Of a stretch of 7,915 bases of DNA, positions 1-5,626 are shown piece after piece (positions within the stretch are counted from its first letter, which is position 1; the number at the start of each line of letters is the position of its first letter). This DNA comes from an uncultured Oscillospiraceae bacterium (GTDB lineage Bacteria; Bacillota; Clostridia; Oscillospirales; JAAYXM01), in NCBI GenBank assembly GCA_934646115.1, contig CAKUEM010000066.1, forward strand, positions 1 to 7,915. The letters run 5' to 3'. The notes below the pieces were generated by a model. It was given only the letters and a program-made list of their open reading frames with translations. It searched no databases and was not told the origin of the DNA. The translations under genes and the position numbers were made by a program.

Positions 1-689
1 TGCGATTCCAGCTGCTGAACGCGCGCACGAACCGGCTCGATCAGCGCGTCAAGCTGCTGCTCCGTGTTGCGGCGCACGGTCTCATACCGCGCTTTGTTGA
101 ACTGCTCAACAGTCATTTGCGGGGTCAAAACGCTTTGCTTCGCCGCCGCCGTATTTGCCGCCTGCCGCGCGCGGTCAGAGAACATGCCATCCTGCGCCAT
201 TGCTCTGTACGCATCGTTTACCGCGTTGTTTGCCGCCCGGCGCGCCATGTTTTGCCGTGCAGCGCCAACCACCTGCGCGCTTGTTGCCATCAAGCCACCG
301 GAAATACCGCCCCCAAGCGAGCTCTTGAGCGTGTCGATAAAATACAGCTGATAATTTGCCTCGCGCTCCGCCTCCTCGCGGCTCGCGCCCTACTGCATGA
401 ACTGCTGCACGAGCAGCGAATAATTGGACAACTCGCCCATAATGACCTGATCCGCCACGTTGCCGGCAACATTGGAGATCCCTTCCTCCAGCATTTCCGT
501 GCGTGCAAATCGGCTTATCTTGTTACCCAAAATCATATGATTTCGCGCCGCTCTTTCCCCTGTTAGCACCCACTTTTCATTCTTATTTAACTCTATCCAT
601 GGATTTCTCGGCATAAAACTCGCACACGCGAGGACTATCAGCGGCACGCGGCAGAAATTGATCTGCTTCCCTTGCTTTTGCAGGGGCAT
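1..689 (-). pseudogene. Fragment of a large phage-type protein, interrupted by an in-frame TAG and cut by the window edge
   Basis: The minus strand is open in one frame from an ATG at 689 down to base 1, apart from a single TAG at 392-390. About 99 codons precede the stop and about 129 follow it. The protein-like character is continuous across the stop: VQQFMQ-stop-GASREEAEREANYQ, then a Gly-rich GGGISGG segment, then an Ala/Arg/Gln-rich helical stretch. The pattern of acidic helix, 'GELSNY', 'QG-S-EEA--A' and 'GGISGG' resembles segments of very large phage proteins in clostridial prophages; this is from memory of the family and no domain is assigned. The ATG at 689 has no Shine-Dalgarno sequence, and the first ~50 codons look unlike the rest, so the true 5' end is probably lost. 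A CAG-to-TAG change would explain the stop. Alternatives are a TAG-recoded phage gene, or an ordinary open frame starting inside, such as at 290. The neighbour upstream is mnmE, behind a terminator. Confidence 0.5.
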
Positions 690-700
690 TTTTCTAAAAC

Positions 701-742
701 AAAAGCGTCTATTTGGCGATATTCCGCTAAATAGACGCTTTT
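701..742. terminator. Bidirectional intrinsic terminator downstream of mnmE
   Basis: The stem AAAAGCGTCTATTTGGCG pairs with CGCTAAATAGACGCTTTT around a six-base loop. All 18 pairs form, one of them G-T. T-rich sequence follows on both strands: TTTTTTT at 739-745 on plus and TTTTGTTTT on minus. It begins within a few bases of the mnmE stop codon (749-747), so it is mainly the mnmE terminator. It also blocks any transcript arriving from the left. Confidence 0.88.
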
Positions 743-746
743 TTTA

Positions 747-769
747 TTATTTCCCTACGCAAAAACGCT
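747..769. repeat. Direct repeat copy 1: 3' end of mnmE (attachment-site-like)
   Basis: These are the last codons of mnmE (minus strand, encoding E-R-F-C-V-G-K-stop, partial at the left). They match 2208-2227 at 19 of 20 aligned positions with one 3-base gap, in the same orientation. This part of mnmE is where SGI1-type islands integrate in Enterobacteria (established knowledge). A role here is inference. Confidence 0.5.
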
Positions 770-2108
770 CGAATATGCGGTGAAGCACCTGTTCCGACGC
801 GGTTTCCCCGGTTATTTCGCCCAATGCGTCCACCGCAAGCTCCATATCCGAGATCGCAAGATCCGGCGTTAAGCCGCCCTGCAGCGCCTCCGCCGCATGC
901 CGAACATGCTCGCGCGCCTTTTCCAGCGCCGCCGCATGCCGCGCGTTTGTTACTATTTTACCATCACATGGCGGAAGCTCCGCCGCAAACATCTCATCAA
1001 TCGCTGCACGCAGCGCTTCAAAGCCTTGCTGCTCCTTTGCGCTGATGATGCACAACCGCGTGCCAAACTGGTCGCGCAGCCGCGCCAGATTGATCGCAAG
1101 CGGCAGGTCTGATTTATTGACCAGCGCGATCGCGCGGCGCTCCCTGGCAAGCTGTAAAGCCTCTTCGTCCTCCGCGGTCCATGGCGCGTTCCCGTCAAAC
1201 ACTACAAGGAGCAAGTCCGCCGCATGCACTGCCGCCCCGGTTCGCTCGATGCCGAGTTGTTCCACCCGGTCTTCCGCCCGGCGCAGCCCAGCCGTGTCGA
1301 TCAAATGCAGCACAACGCTTCCAACCCGCGCCTTTTCTTCCACTGTGTCACGCGTTGTTCCCGGAATGTCTGACACGATGCTGCGCGAAAAACCGAGCAG
1401 CGCATTGAGAACCGAAGACTTCCCCGCATTGGGACGCCCAATGATCGCTGTGCGCACACCGTTTTTGATCATCTGCCCCTGGTCAAAGCTGCCGAGCAGC
1501 TGCGTAAGCGTTGCGCAAGCCTGCTCTAAATCCGCCTGCGTCTGCGCAAGCGTGGGCATATCGATCTCCTCATCCGGATAATCCACATACGCATAAAATG
1601 CCGCGATCGCATTCAACAAACGGTCACGCACCGCGGTGATCTCGCCGCCCATGCGCCCTTCCATTTGCGCTGCCGCATTTTTGGCGCTTTCCGTTGTTTC
1701 TGCATCGATCAGATCAATCACGGCTTCCGCCTGCACCAGATCCATTTTCCCATTTAAAAATGCGCGCTGCGTAAATTCGCCCGGATTTGCCGGGCGCGCC
1801 CCCGCGCGGTACAGCGCGGCGAGCAGCTCACGCTGCACGACCGGCGACCCATGGCAAAACAGCTCCACCGTGTCCTCGCCCGTATAGCTATGCGGCGCGC
1901 GCATATACACGGCAAGTCCGTGATCGATCACCTCGCCCGCCGCGTTGGCAAAGCTGCCGTAAATCATCTCGCGCGGATGCTCTGTCATCGCGCGCTGCGC
2001 GCGAAAAACCTGCCCCGCAGCCGCGGCGGAATCCGCGCCGCTTAGGCGAATGATCGCGATCGCGCCAGCTGCCGGCGCGGTTGCAATTGCCGCAATTGTG
2101 TCTGCCAT
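747..2108 (-). CDS. mnmE: tRNA uridine-5-carboxymethylaminomethyl(34) synthesis GTPase MnmE (TrmE/ThdF)
   Basis: This is a 453-residue protein of normal family length. MnmE is a cytoplasmic GTPase that with MnmG adds the (carboxymethyl)aminomethyl group to wobble U34 of certain tRNAs, using a folate one-carbon donor. The N-terminal domain begins MADTIAAIAT with the conserved IIRLSG. The G domain is embedded in a helical domain and shows the P-loop GRPNAGKSS (224-232), G2 GTTRD (250-254), G3 DTAGLR (271-276), G4 NKSD (331-334) and G5 SAK (356-358). The protein ends in FCVGK, carrying the family's catalytic C-terminal cysteine (C450). All motifs are intact. The ATG at 2108 is supported by GGAG five bases upstream. 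In many Firmicutes mnmG follows mnmE; here a terminator and a phage-like fragment follow instead. A near copy of the last codons lies about 100 bp upstream of the start. No convincing promoter was found between abrB and this gene. Confidence 0.98.
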   Translation of the reverse strand: MADTIAAIATAPAAGAIAIIRLSGADSAAAAGQVFRAQRAMTEHPREMIYGSFANAAGEVIDHGLAVYMRAPHSYTGEDTVELFCHGSPVVQRELLAALYRAGARPANPGEFTQRAFLNGKMDLVQAEAVIDLIDAETTESAKNAAAQMEGRMGGEITAVRDRLLNAIAAFYAYVDYPDEEIDMPTLAQTQADLEQACATLTQLLGSFDQGQMIKNGVRTAIIGRPNAGKSSVLNALLGFSRSIVSDIPGTTRDTVEEKARVGSVVLHLIDTAGLRRAEDRVEQLGIERTGAAVHAADLLLVVFDGNAPWTAEDEEALQLARERRAIALVNKSDLPLAINLARLRDQFGTRLCIISAKEQQGFEALRAAIDEMFAAELPPCDGKIVTNARHAAALEKAREHVRHAAEALQGGLTPDLAISDMELAVDALGEITGETASEQVLHRIFERFCVGK

Positions 2109-2207
2109 AGCTTCTCCATTCTATTTCTCGATAAAAGCTCCCGCCCTGCGCGAGCGGCGGCTCTTGAAATCCACTTTCATAATAAAATGCTCTGCGCGAT
2201 ACATCAT

Positions 2208-2227
2208 TTATTTCCCTGCGCAACGCT
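2208..2227. repeat. Direct repeat copy 2: mnmE 3'-end-like sequence upstream of mnmE
   Basis: On plus this reads TTATTTCCCTGCGCAACGCT. On minus it translates as R-C-A-G-K-stop, the mnmE terminus lacking one Phe codon and with Val changed to Ala. The similarity does not extend beyond about 20 bp on either side. It lies in the abrB-mnmE intergenic region, 100 bp upstream of the mnmE start. It could be a remnant attachment site, a leftover of a displaced mnmE end, or chance. Confidence 0.45.
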
Positions 2228-2248
2228 TTGCCCCATCGCCTGTCCCAC

Positions 2249-2280
2249 AAAAAGCGCCCGCCGCTTTTACACGTCGGGCG
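2249..2280 (-). terminator. Intrinsic terminator of the abrB-family gene
   Basis: On the minus strand CGCCCG pairs with CGGGCG, with further pairs inside after one mismatch, followed by CTTTTTG. It begins about 22 bases after the stop codon of the AbrB-family gene. It should separate that gene from mnmE, although no clear mnmE promoter is visible in the remaining ~140 bp. Confidence 0.7.
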
Positions 2281-2302
2281 AATCTTTTCATGCCGAATGA
2301 AA

Positions 2303-2545
2303 TTAGCGGTTTGCAAGCTCCTTTGCGCAATTTGTGCACACATTTTTATCTTTATATGTAATGACATTTTTCGCGTTTCCGCAGAAAATGCACGCTGGTT
2401 CATATTTTTGAAGAATAATCGTGTCGCCCTCCACATAAATTTCAAGAGAATCTTTTTCAGCAATTCCCATCTTGCGGCGAAGCTCAATCGGCAACACAAT
2501 TCTTCCTAATTCATCAATTTTTCTTGTAATTCCAGTTGATTTCAT
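2303..2545 (-). CDS. abrB: AbrB-family transition-state regulator with a C-terminal CxxC/CxxC zinc-ribbon-like tail
   Basis: This 80-residue cytoplasmic DNA-binding protein starts MKSTGITRKIDELGRIVLPI, nearly identical in pattern to the N-terminal swapped-hairpin DNA-binding domain of Bacillus AbrB and also like SpoVT. The motif runs on through ELRRKMGIAEKDSLEIYVEGD to about residue 48. The rest differs from Bacillus AbrB: C52-x2-C55 and C70-x2-C73 suggest a small metal-binding knuckle, a form common in clostridial AbrB-like proteins. AbrB proteins dimerise or tetramerise and repress post-exponential genes. The ATG at 2545 was chosen because GGAGG lies nine bases upstream and the homology begins exactly there. 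A longer reading from 2590 would place the RBS inside the gene. It has its own sigma-A promoter at 2602-2630 and a terminator, so it is probably monocistronic. It is divergent from spmA-spmB, which fits a role at the onset of sporulation (inference). Confidence 0.93.
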   Translation of the reverse strand: MKSTGITRKIDELGRIVLPIELRRKMGIAEKDSLEIYVEGDTIILQKYEPACIFCGNAKNVITYKDKNVCTNCAKELANR

Positions 2546-2601
2546 AATCTTATACCTCCATAATTTTATTTTGCTGTGCCTAACTTCCAATCTACAAATT
2601 T

Positions 2602-2630
2602 AGTATAACAAAATTGGTTTTTTATGTCAA
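2602..2630 (-). promoter_or_regulatory. Sigma-A promoter of the abrB-family gene
   Basis: On the minus strand TTGACA (2630-2625) and TATACT (2607-2602) are separated by exactly 17 bases. This matches the vegetative consensus at 11 of 12 positions. Transcription should start near 2595, giving a leader of about 50 nt that contains the GGAGG ribosome-binding site at 2559-2555. Confidence 0.88.
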
Positions 2631-2672
2631 TTGCGGATTGTTGCATTTTTAGTAATTTTTTGTTAATTTTTT

Positions 2673-2699
2673 CAAAAATGCCATGTTTTTTCATATATG
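2673..2699 (+). promoter_or_regulatory. Weak candidate sporulation (sigma-E-like) promoter of spmA-spmB
   Basis: CATATATG at 2692-2699 resembles the sigma-E -10 element CATACA-T with two mismatches. The -35 region (around 2673-2679, CAAAAAT) is a poor match. Position supports it: the spmA start codon is about 39 bases downstream, and Bacillus spm genes are transcribed in the mother cell under sigma-E. No convincing sigma-A promoter is seen on plus upstream of spmA. Treat as tentative. Confidence 0.25.
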
Positions 2700-2737
2700 C
2701 TGTCAGACGAAGAAAGAATATAGGGGGTGCAAACGGC

Positions 2738-3322
2738 ATGATGGGTAAAATTTGGGTCGGAATGATCTGTATTTCGCTGATTTCTGCCGTAATAACGGGG
2801 AAATTAGACGCATTATCCACCGCAGCGATCGAGGGCGCGCAGGCGAGCGTGACCCTCTGCTTTTCCATCGCGGGGCTGATCATGTTCTGGTGCGGCGTGA
2901 TGGAAGTCATGCGGCGCAGCGGTTTGATGGACCGGCTGGCCCGGCTGGTCACGCCGGCGGTCGGGCTTCTGTTTCCCGGTGCGCGGCGCGACCGGCAGGT
3001 CATGGAAGACATTTCCGCAAACGTAGCCGCCAATTTGCTGGGGCTTGGCAACGCCGCGACCCCCGCCGGGATCCGCGCGGCGCAAGGGCTGCATCGTCTG
3101 CACAGCGGCGAGACCGCCTCAGACGACATGTGCATGCTCGTTGTGATCAACACAGCGTCTTTGCAGCTGATCCCAACCACGATCGGCGCGATTCGCGCGT
3201 CATATGGCGCGGTCAATCCGTTTGACATCATCCCCGCGGTCTGGCTTGCCTCCATCCTGTCGCTCGCGGCGGGGATCCTCGCCGCGAAGCTGATGGCGCA
3301 TGGCGCGCGGAGGCGGGCATGA
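2738..3322 (+). CDS. spmA: Spore maturation protein A (nucleoside-recognition/Gate-domain membrane protein)
   Basis: This is a 194-residue integral membrane protein, close to the length of Bacillus subtilis SpmA. SpmA and SpmB are needed for full dehydration of the spore core; their molecular activity is not settled, but both carry the Gate domain of nucleoside transporters and FeoB. Hydrophobic segments lie near residues 4-20, 35-55, 133-150 and 163-185. The family signature NVAANLLGLGNAATP is at about 95-109, and NTASLQLIPTTIGAIR at 138-153. The ATG at 2738 follows GGGGG at 2723-2727 by ten bases. The next ATG (2741) is also possible. An upstream in-frame ATG at 2624 would add 38 residues with no family match and would overlap the abrB promoter. 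The stop overlaps the spmB start (ATGA), so the two are translationally coupled. Confidence 0.95.
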   Translation: MMGKIWVGMICISLISAVITGKLDALSTAAIEGAQASVTLCFSIAGLIMFWCGVMEVMRRSGLMDRLARLVTPAVGLLFPGARRDRQVMEDISANVAANLLGLGNAATPAGIRAAQGLHRLHSGETASDDMCMLVVINTASLQLIPTTIGAIRASYGAVNPFDIIPAVWLASILSLAAGILAAKLMAHGARRRA

Positions 3323-3849
3323 ATCTGTCCATGCTCTCGCTCGCGATCGTCCCTGCCATTCTGGCGCTGGTCGGCATATATGCGCTGGTGAAAAAATGCG
3401 ATGTCTGGAACGCGCTGCTTGAGGGCGCAACCGATGGTGCAAAGCTTTTGTTGCGAATTCTACCATCACTGATCGCGCTTTTGACCGGCGTATACATGCT
3501 GCGCGCCTCCGGCGCGATGGATATCATCACCAACATGCTCTCGCCCTTTACCAAGCTGCTCGGCATTCCGGCGGAATGTGCCCCGATGGGGATTTTGCGC
3601 CCGTTTTCCGGCAGTGCCGCGCTGGCGGCCGGAAGCGAGGTCATCAAAAGCTGCGGGGCGGATTCCTATGTGGGGCGCATTGCCGCGGTCATGCTCGGCT
3701 CGGCAGAAACTACGTTTTATACCATTGCGGTGTATTTCGGGGCAATCGGCGTGAATAAAACCCGCTACGCCATCCCCGCCGCGCTGATTGCGGATATCGC
3801 AGGGTATGCCGCCTCCACTCTCGCGGTGCGTCTTTTTTTCGGCGGCTGA
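3319..3849 (+). CDS. spmB: Spore maturation protein B
   Basis: This 176-residue membrane protein is the partner of SpmA in spore-core dehydration and also carries a Gate/nucleoside-recognition domain. Hydrophobic stretches lie near residues 5-24, 45-62, 118-146 and 151-172. Family signatures are RPFSGSAAL (94-102) and GSAETTFYTIAVYFGAIGV (127-145), the latter characteristic of SpmB. GGAGG at 3309-3313 lies five bases before the ATG, inside the end of spmA. The start shares four bases with the spmA stop. The length matches the Bacillus protein (about 178 residues). The stop codon sits inside a small GGCGGC/GCCGCC hairpin. In Bacillus the pair follows dacB; here no dacB is present and a divergent abrB-like gene lies upstream. 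Confidence 0.95.
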   Translation: MNLSMLSLAIVPAILALVGIYALVKKCDVWNALLEGATDGAKLLLRILPSLIALLTGVYMLRASGAMDIITNMLSPFTKLLGIPAECAPMGILRPFSGSAALAAGSEVIKSCGADSYVGRIAAVMLGSAETTFYTIAVYFGAIGVNKTRYAIPAALIADIAGYAASTLAVRLFFGG

Positions 3850-3865
3850 GCCGCCATGTCTGCGC

Positions 3866-3900
3866 GGAAGCAGTCGGAAGTGCTTCCTACTTGTTTATTG
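3866..3900 (+). terminator. Possible terminator of spmA-spmB
   Basis: GGAAGCA pairs with TGCTTCC (seven pairs, eight-base loop). It is followed by TACTTGTTTATTG, which is T-rich but not a clean T-run. It begins 16 bases after the spmB stop. A second small hairpin (3841-3855) spans the stop codon itself. Efficiency is uncertain. Confidence 0.45.
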
Positions 3901-3911
3901 TACCATCTGAT

Positions 3912-4032
3912 TTTTGTCGAAATTTAGTAAAAAGCCATGTTTTATCGCCTATCATGTGGAAAAATTTGCATTTTGGCGATTTAACTAAAATTCTTACGGG
4001 ATTTGCGCTTGTTTTCGCGAAATATAGCAAAA
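3912..4032. repeat. Pair of 21-bp imperfect direct repeats exactly 100 bp apart in the spmB-MBL intergenic region
   Basis: The core CGAAATTTAGTAAAA at 3918-3932 matches CGAAATATAGCAAAA at 4018-4032 (13 of 15). Both are preceded by TTTT plus two bases. A looser third relative, CGATTTAACTAAAA, is at 3977-3990. The 266-base gap 3850-4115 holds no gene that can be supported: the only open frame uses a TTG start without RBS. Its remaining contents are these repeats, a possible terminator and a promoter. Confidence 0.45.
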
Positions 4033-4059
4033 TCTTTGTTTTCCTGCGCGGCAGCGCGG

Positions 4060-4088
4060 TTGCAAAATCCGCCCGGTCGTGTTACGAT
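4060..4088 (+). promoter_or_regulatory. Sigma-A-type promoter of the MBL-fold gene
   Basis: TTGCAA (4060-4065) and TACGAT (4083-4088) are separated by 17 bases. The matches to TTGACA and TATAAT are four of six each. Transcription should begin near 4095, giving a leader of about 20 nt that contains AAGGAG. The -35 region and spacer share the sequence AAAATCCGCCCGGT with 6388-6406. Confidence 0.6.
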
Positions 4089-4115
4089 AAGCGAAACGGC
4101 AACAAGGAGTGAATT

Positions 4116-4940
4116 ATGAAAGCATATCAAAAAATCCTTCTCGGCGCGCTGACGTTCTGCCTTTTGTTTTGCGGTTGCACCGCGCAGAAGGCATCCTCCC
4201 GCGGCGTCACCGTCACTGTGATGGACATTGGCAAGGCGGACGCAATTTTAATAGAAAGCGGCGAACATGCCGTTCTCATCGATACCGGCGAGGCGGAGGA
4301 TGACGAGGAAATTGCGCAATGTTTAACAAATCGCGGCATTCGCTCGCTCGATGCGCTGATTCTTACGCATCTGGATAAGGATCATATCGGCGGCGCACCG
4401 TCCGTGCTCGCGCAGGTCACCGTGGGCGCGCTCATCCAGGCAAATTATGAAGAAAACAGCGCTGCGGCAAGCGCTCTGGCGCAGGCGTGCGCACAGGCAA
4501 ACGCCACGCCGCATAAGCTGCTGGCGGAAACGACGCTCTCCCTGGGTGGCGCGCAGCTGCGCCTTCTGCCCGCGGAGCAGGCGCGCTACGAAGAGGATAA
4601 CGATTATTCGATCATCGCAGAGCTGACCTACGGCACGCGGCGCTTTTTGTTCGCGGGCGATGCGACCGAGCTGCGCCTGCGCGAATATTTGGCGCAGAGC
4701 CCCAAAACGTTTGACTTTTTAAAAGTGCCGCATCATGGGCGGCTTGAGGATTGCTCGCAGGCGTTTTTTGCGGCAGTTTCGCCGCGCTATGCCGTGATCA
4801 CCTGCTCTAAGAAAAAGCAGCCGGATGCGCAGGTGCTTGCGCTGCTCGCGCAATGCGGCGCGGAGGTGTTTCTCACAAGCAACGGCACGGTCACCGCAGT
4901 GTGTGACGGCAACTCCCTTTCCGTCACACAGAAGCCATAG
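4116..4940 (+). CDS. ComEC/Rec2-type metallo-beta-lactamase-fold protein, probable lipoprotein
   Basis: This 274-residue protein begins with a signal sequence: a basic N-terminus, a hydrophobic core 7-19 and a lipobox-like LFCGC with C21 as the candidate lipidated residue. Phe at -3 is not the most common choice. The rest is a metallo-beta-lactamase fold like the detached C-terminal domain of ComEC: THLDKDH at 84-90 (HxxDxDH-type metal ligands), a conserved DTG at 56-58, the DNDYSIIAEL segment near 161-170, FAGDAT with metal-bridging D182, and VPHHG at 204-208. Metal ligands look intact, so it is probably an active hydrolase outside the membrane; DNA or another phosphodiester is the likely substrate class, but the substrate is not known. 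AAGGAG at 4104-4109 lies six bases before the ATG. It is monocistronic between its own promoter and a terminator. There is no ComEC transmembrane part here, so it is not comEC itself. Confidence 0.9.
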   Translation: MKAYQKILLGALTFCLLFCGCTAQKASSRGVTVTVMDIGKADAILIESGEHAVLIDTGEAEDDEEIAQCLTNRGIRSLDALILTHLDKDHIGGAPSVLAQVTVGALIQANYEENSAAASALAQACAQANATPHKLLAETTLSLGGAQLRLLPAEQARYEEDNDYSIIAELTYGTRRFLFAGDATELRLREYLAQSPKTFDFLKVPHHGRLEDCSQAFFAAVSPRYAVITCSKKKQPDAQVLALLAQCGAEVFLTSNGTVTAVCDGNSLSVTQKP

Positions 4941-5012
4941 ACTCGGTTTCTGCTAACGCTTCCCTTTTGCATATTGCTGCCTTCCGGCAGAAGCAGTTTT
5001 TCATAATAAGTG

Positions 5013-5046
5013 CAGGGTGTGCCGTTTGGCACACCCTGATTTTTGT
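5013..5046 (+). terminator. Intrinsic terminator of the MBL-fold gene
   Basis: CAGGGTGTGCC pairs perfectly with GGCACACCCTG around the loop GTTT, then ATTTTTG follows. It lies about 70 bases after the stop. A smaller hairpin, CTGCC-TTCC-GGCAG, occurs just before it at about 4978-4991. Confidence 0.88.
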
Positions 5047-5077
5047 AAAAAACAAGCCCCGAGCTCGCCGGGGCTTG
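5046..5077 (-). terminator. Intrinsic terminator of the LUD-flavodoxin operon
   Basis: On the minus strand CAAGCCCCG pairs with CGGGGCTTG around a seven-base loop, followed by six T (5052-5047). It starts ten bases after the flavodoxin-gene stop codon. It sits back to back with the plus-strand terminator of the convergent MBL gene. Confidence 0.88.
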
Positions 5078-5086
5078 CGCGAAATA

Positions 5087-5626
5087 TTAAGCGTCATGCG
5101 CGCGGCAAAACGCCAAAAGCGGCGCGATCGCTTCTTTTTTCATAAACTGAACCGGCTGTTCCAGCGCAGAGAGCAGGCCGTCCTCCTCGGCTGAGCGCTC
5201 CTTCTTGCGTTTCAGCATGGCCTGCAGCATCCTAAGCTCCAGCTTGTGCGCAATTTTAAGGCGCGACGTGTCCAACGCGCCGCGGAAATAAAATTTCTCC
5301 ACGCGGGCAAACTGATCGCCCAGCTGTTTTTTCAGCGCATTCTCCACGCGGGCGCGCACCGCCTCATCCTCCGGATCCGCCAGCCCAACGGCAAATAACG
5401 CCACCGTTTTCCCCGCAAGCTGCTGCGCATACCGCGCGATCATCGCCGCGGCGGCAACTTTTTCCGCATAGATCCCGCTGCCGAAAATGATCACATCCGA
5501 GCTGCGCAGCATCTCCTCGCGAAGATATTTTTCCTCGCATAAATTGGCGGAAAGCATAGTAGAGATCCATTCCGCATAGCGGCGCGTTGCGCCGTAGCAC
5601 GAGCGATAGACGACCAAGGCATTCAT
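5087..5626 (-). CDS. Flavodoxin-domain protein (HemG-like length)
   Basis: This 179-residue cytoplasmic protein begins MNALVVYRSCYGATRRYAEWI. The YRSCYGATRRYA segment (7-18) is the FMN-phosphate-binding loop at the end of the first strand. SSDVIIFGSGIYAEK (42-56) and KTVALFAVGLADP (73-85) are the next flavodoxin strands and cofactor loops. The C-terminal half (FYFRGALDTSRLKIAHKLEL, then a Lys/Glu-rich helix) is typical of clostridial flavodoxin-domain proteins of about 175 residues. Bacterial HemG has similar size and fold, but protoporphyrinogen oxidase activity cannot be claimed. The start codon shares one base with the stop of the upstream LUD gene (TGATG). A TTG three bases earlier (5629) is a possible alternative, with GAGGAG spaced 8 bases from TTG and 11 from ATG. 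Translational coupling suggests the two proteins work together in electron transfer (inference). Confidence 0.88.
   Translation of the reverse strand: MNALVVYRSCYGATRRYAEWISTMLSANLCEEKYLREEMLRSSDVIIFGSGIYAEKVAAAAMIARYAQQLAGKTVALFAVGLADPEDEAVRARVENALKKQLGDQFARVEKFYFRGALDTSRLKIAHKLELRMLQAMLKRKKERSAEEDGLLSALEQPVQFMKKEAIAPLLAFCRAHDA

Noticed and set aside
64..566. Two overlapping plus-strand open frames near the left edge
   Set aside because: They are antisense to the coding-like minus-strand frame, rich in Cys/Arg/Ala as GC-rich shadows are, and have no convincing RBS or recognisable motif.
2109..2165. Hairpin-like CCGCC/GGCGG element followed by TTTT just before the mnmE RBS
   Set aside because: Only five contiguous pairs with a ten-base loop; too weak to call an attenuator or riboswitch.
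1888..2499. 203-codon minus-strand open frame spanning mnmE start and abrB
   Set aside because: It overlaps both well-supported genes and the abrB terminator in another frame and shows no domain.
2624..2737. Upstream extension of spmA
   Set aside because: It would add 38 residues lacking family similarity, lies over the abrB promoter, and the good GGGGG RBS is at 2723-2727 before the 2738 start.
3891..4112. 73-codon plus-strand open frame between spmB and the MBL gene
   Set aside because: It starts with TTG inside a T-rich tract without RBS, its end overlaps the MBL promoter and RBS, and the protein has no recognisable feature.
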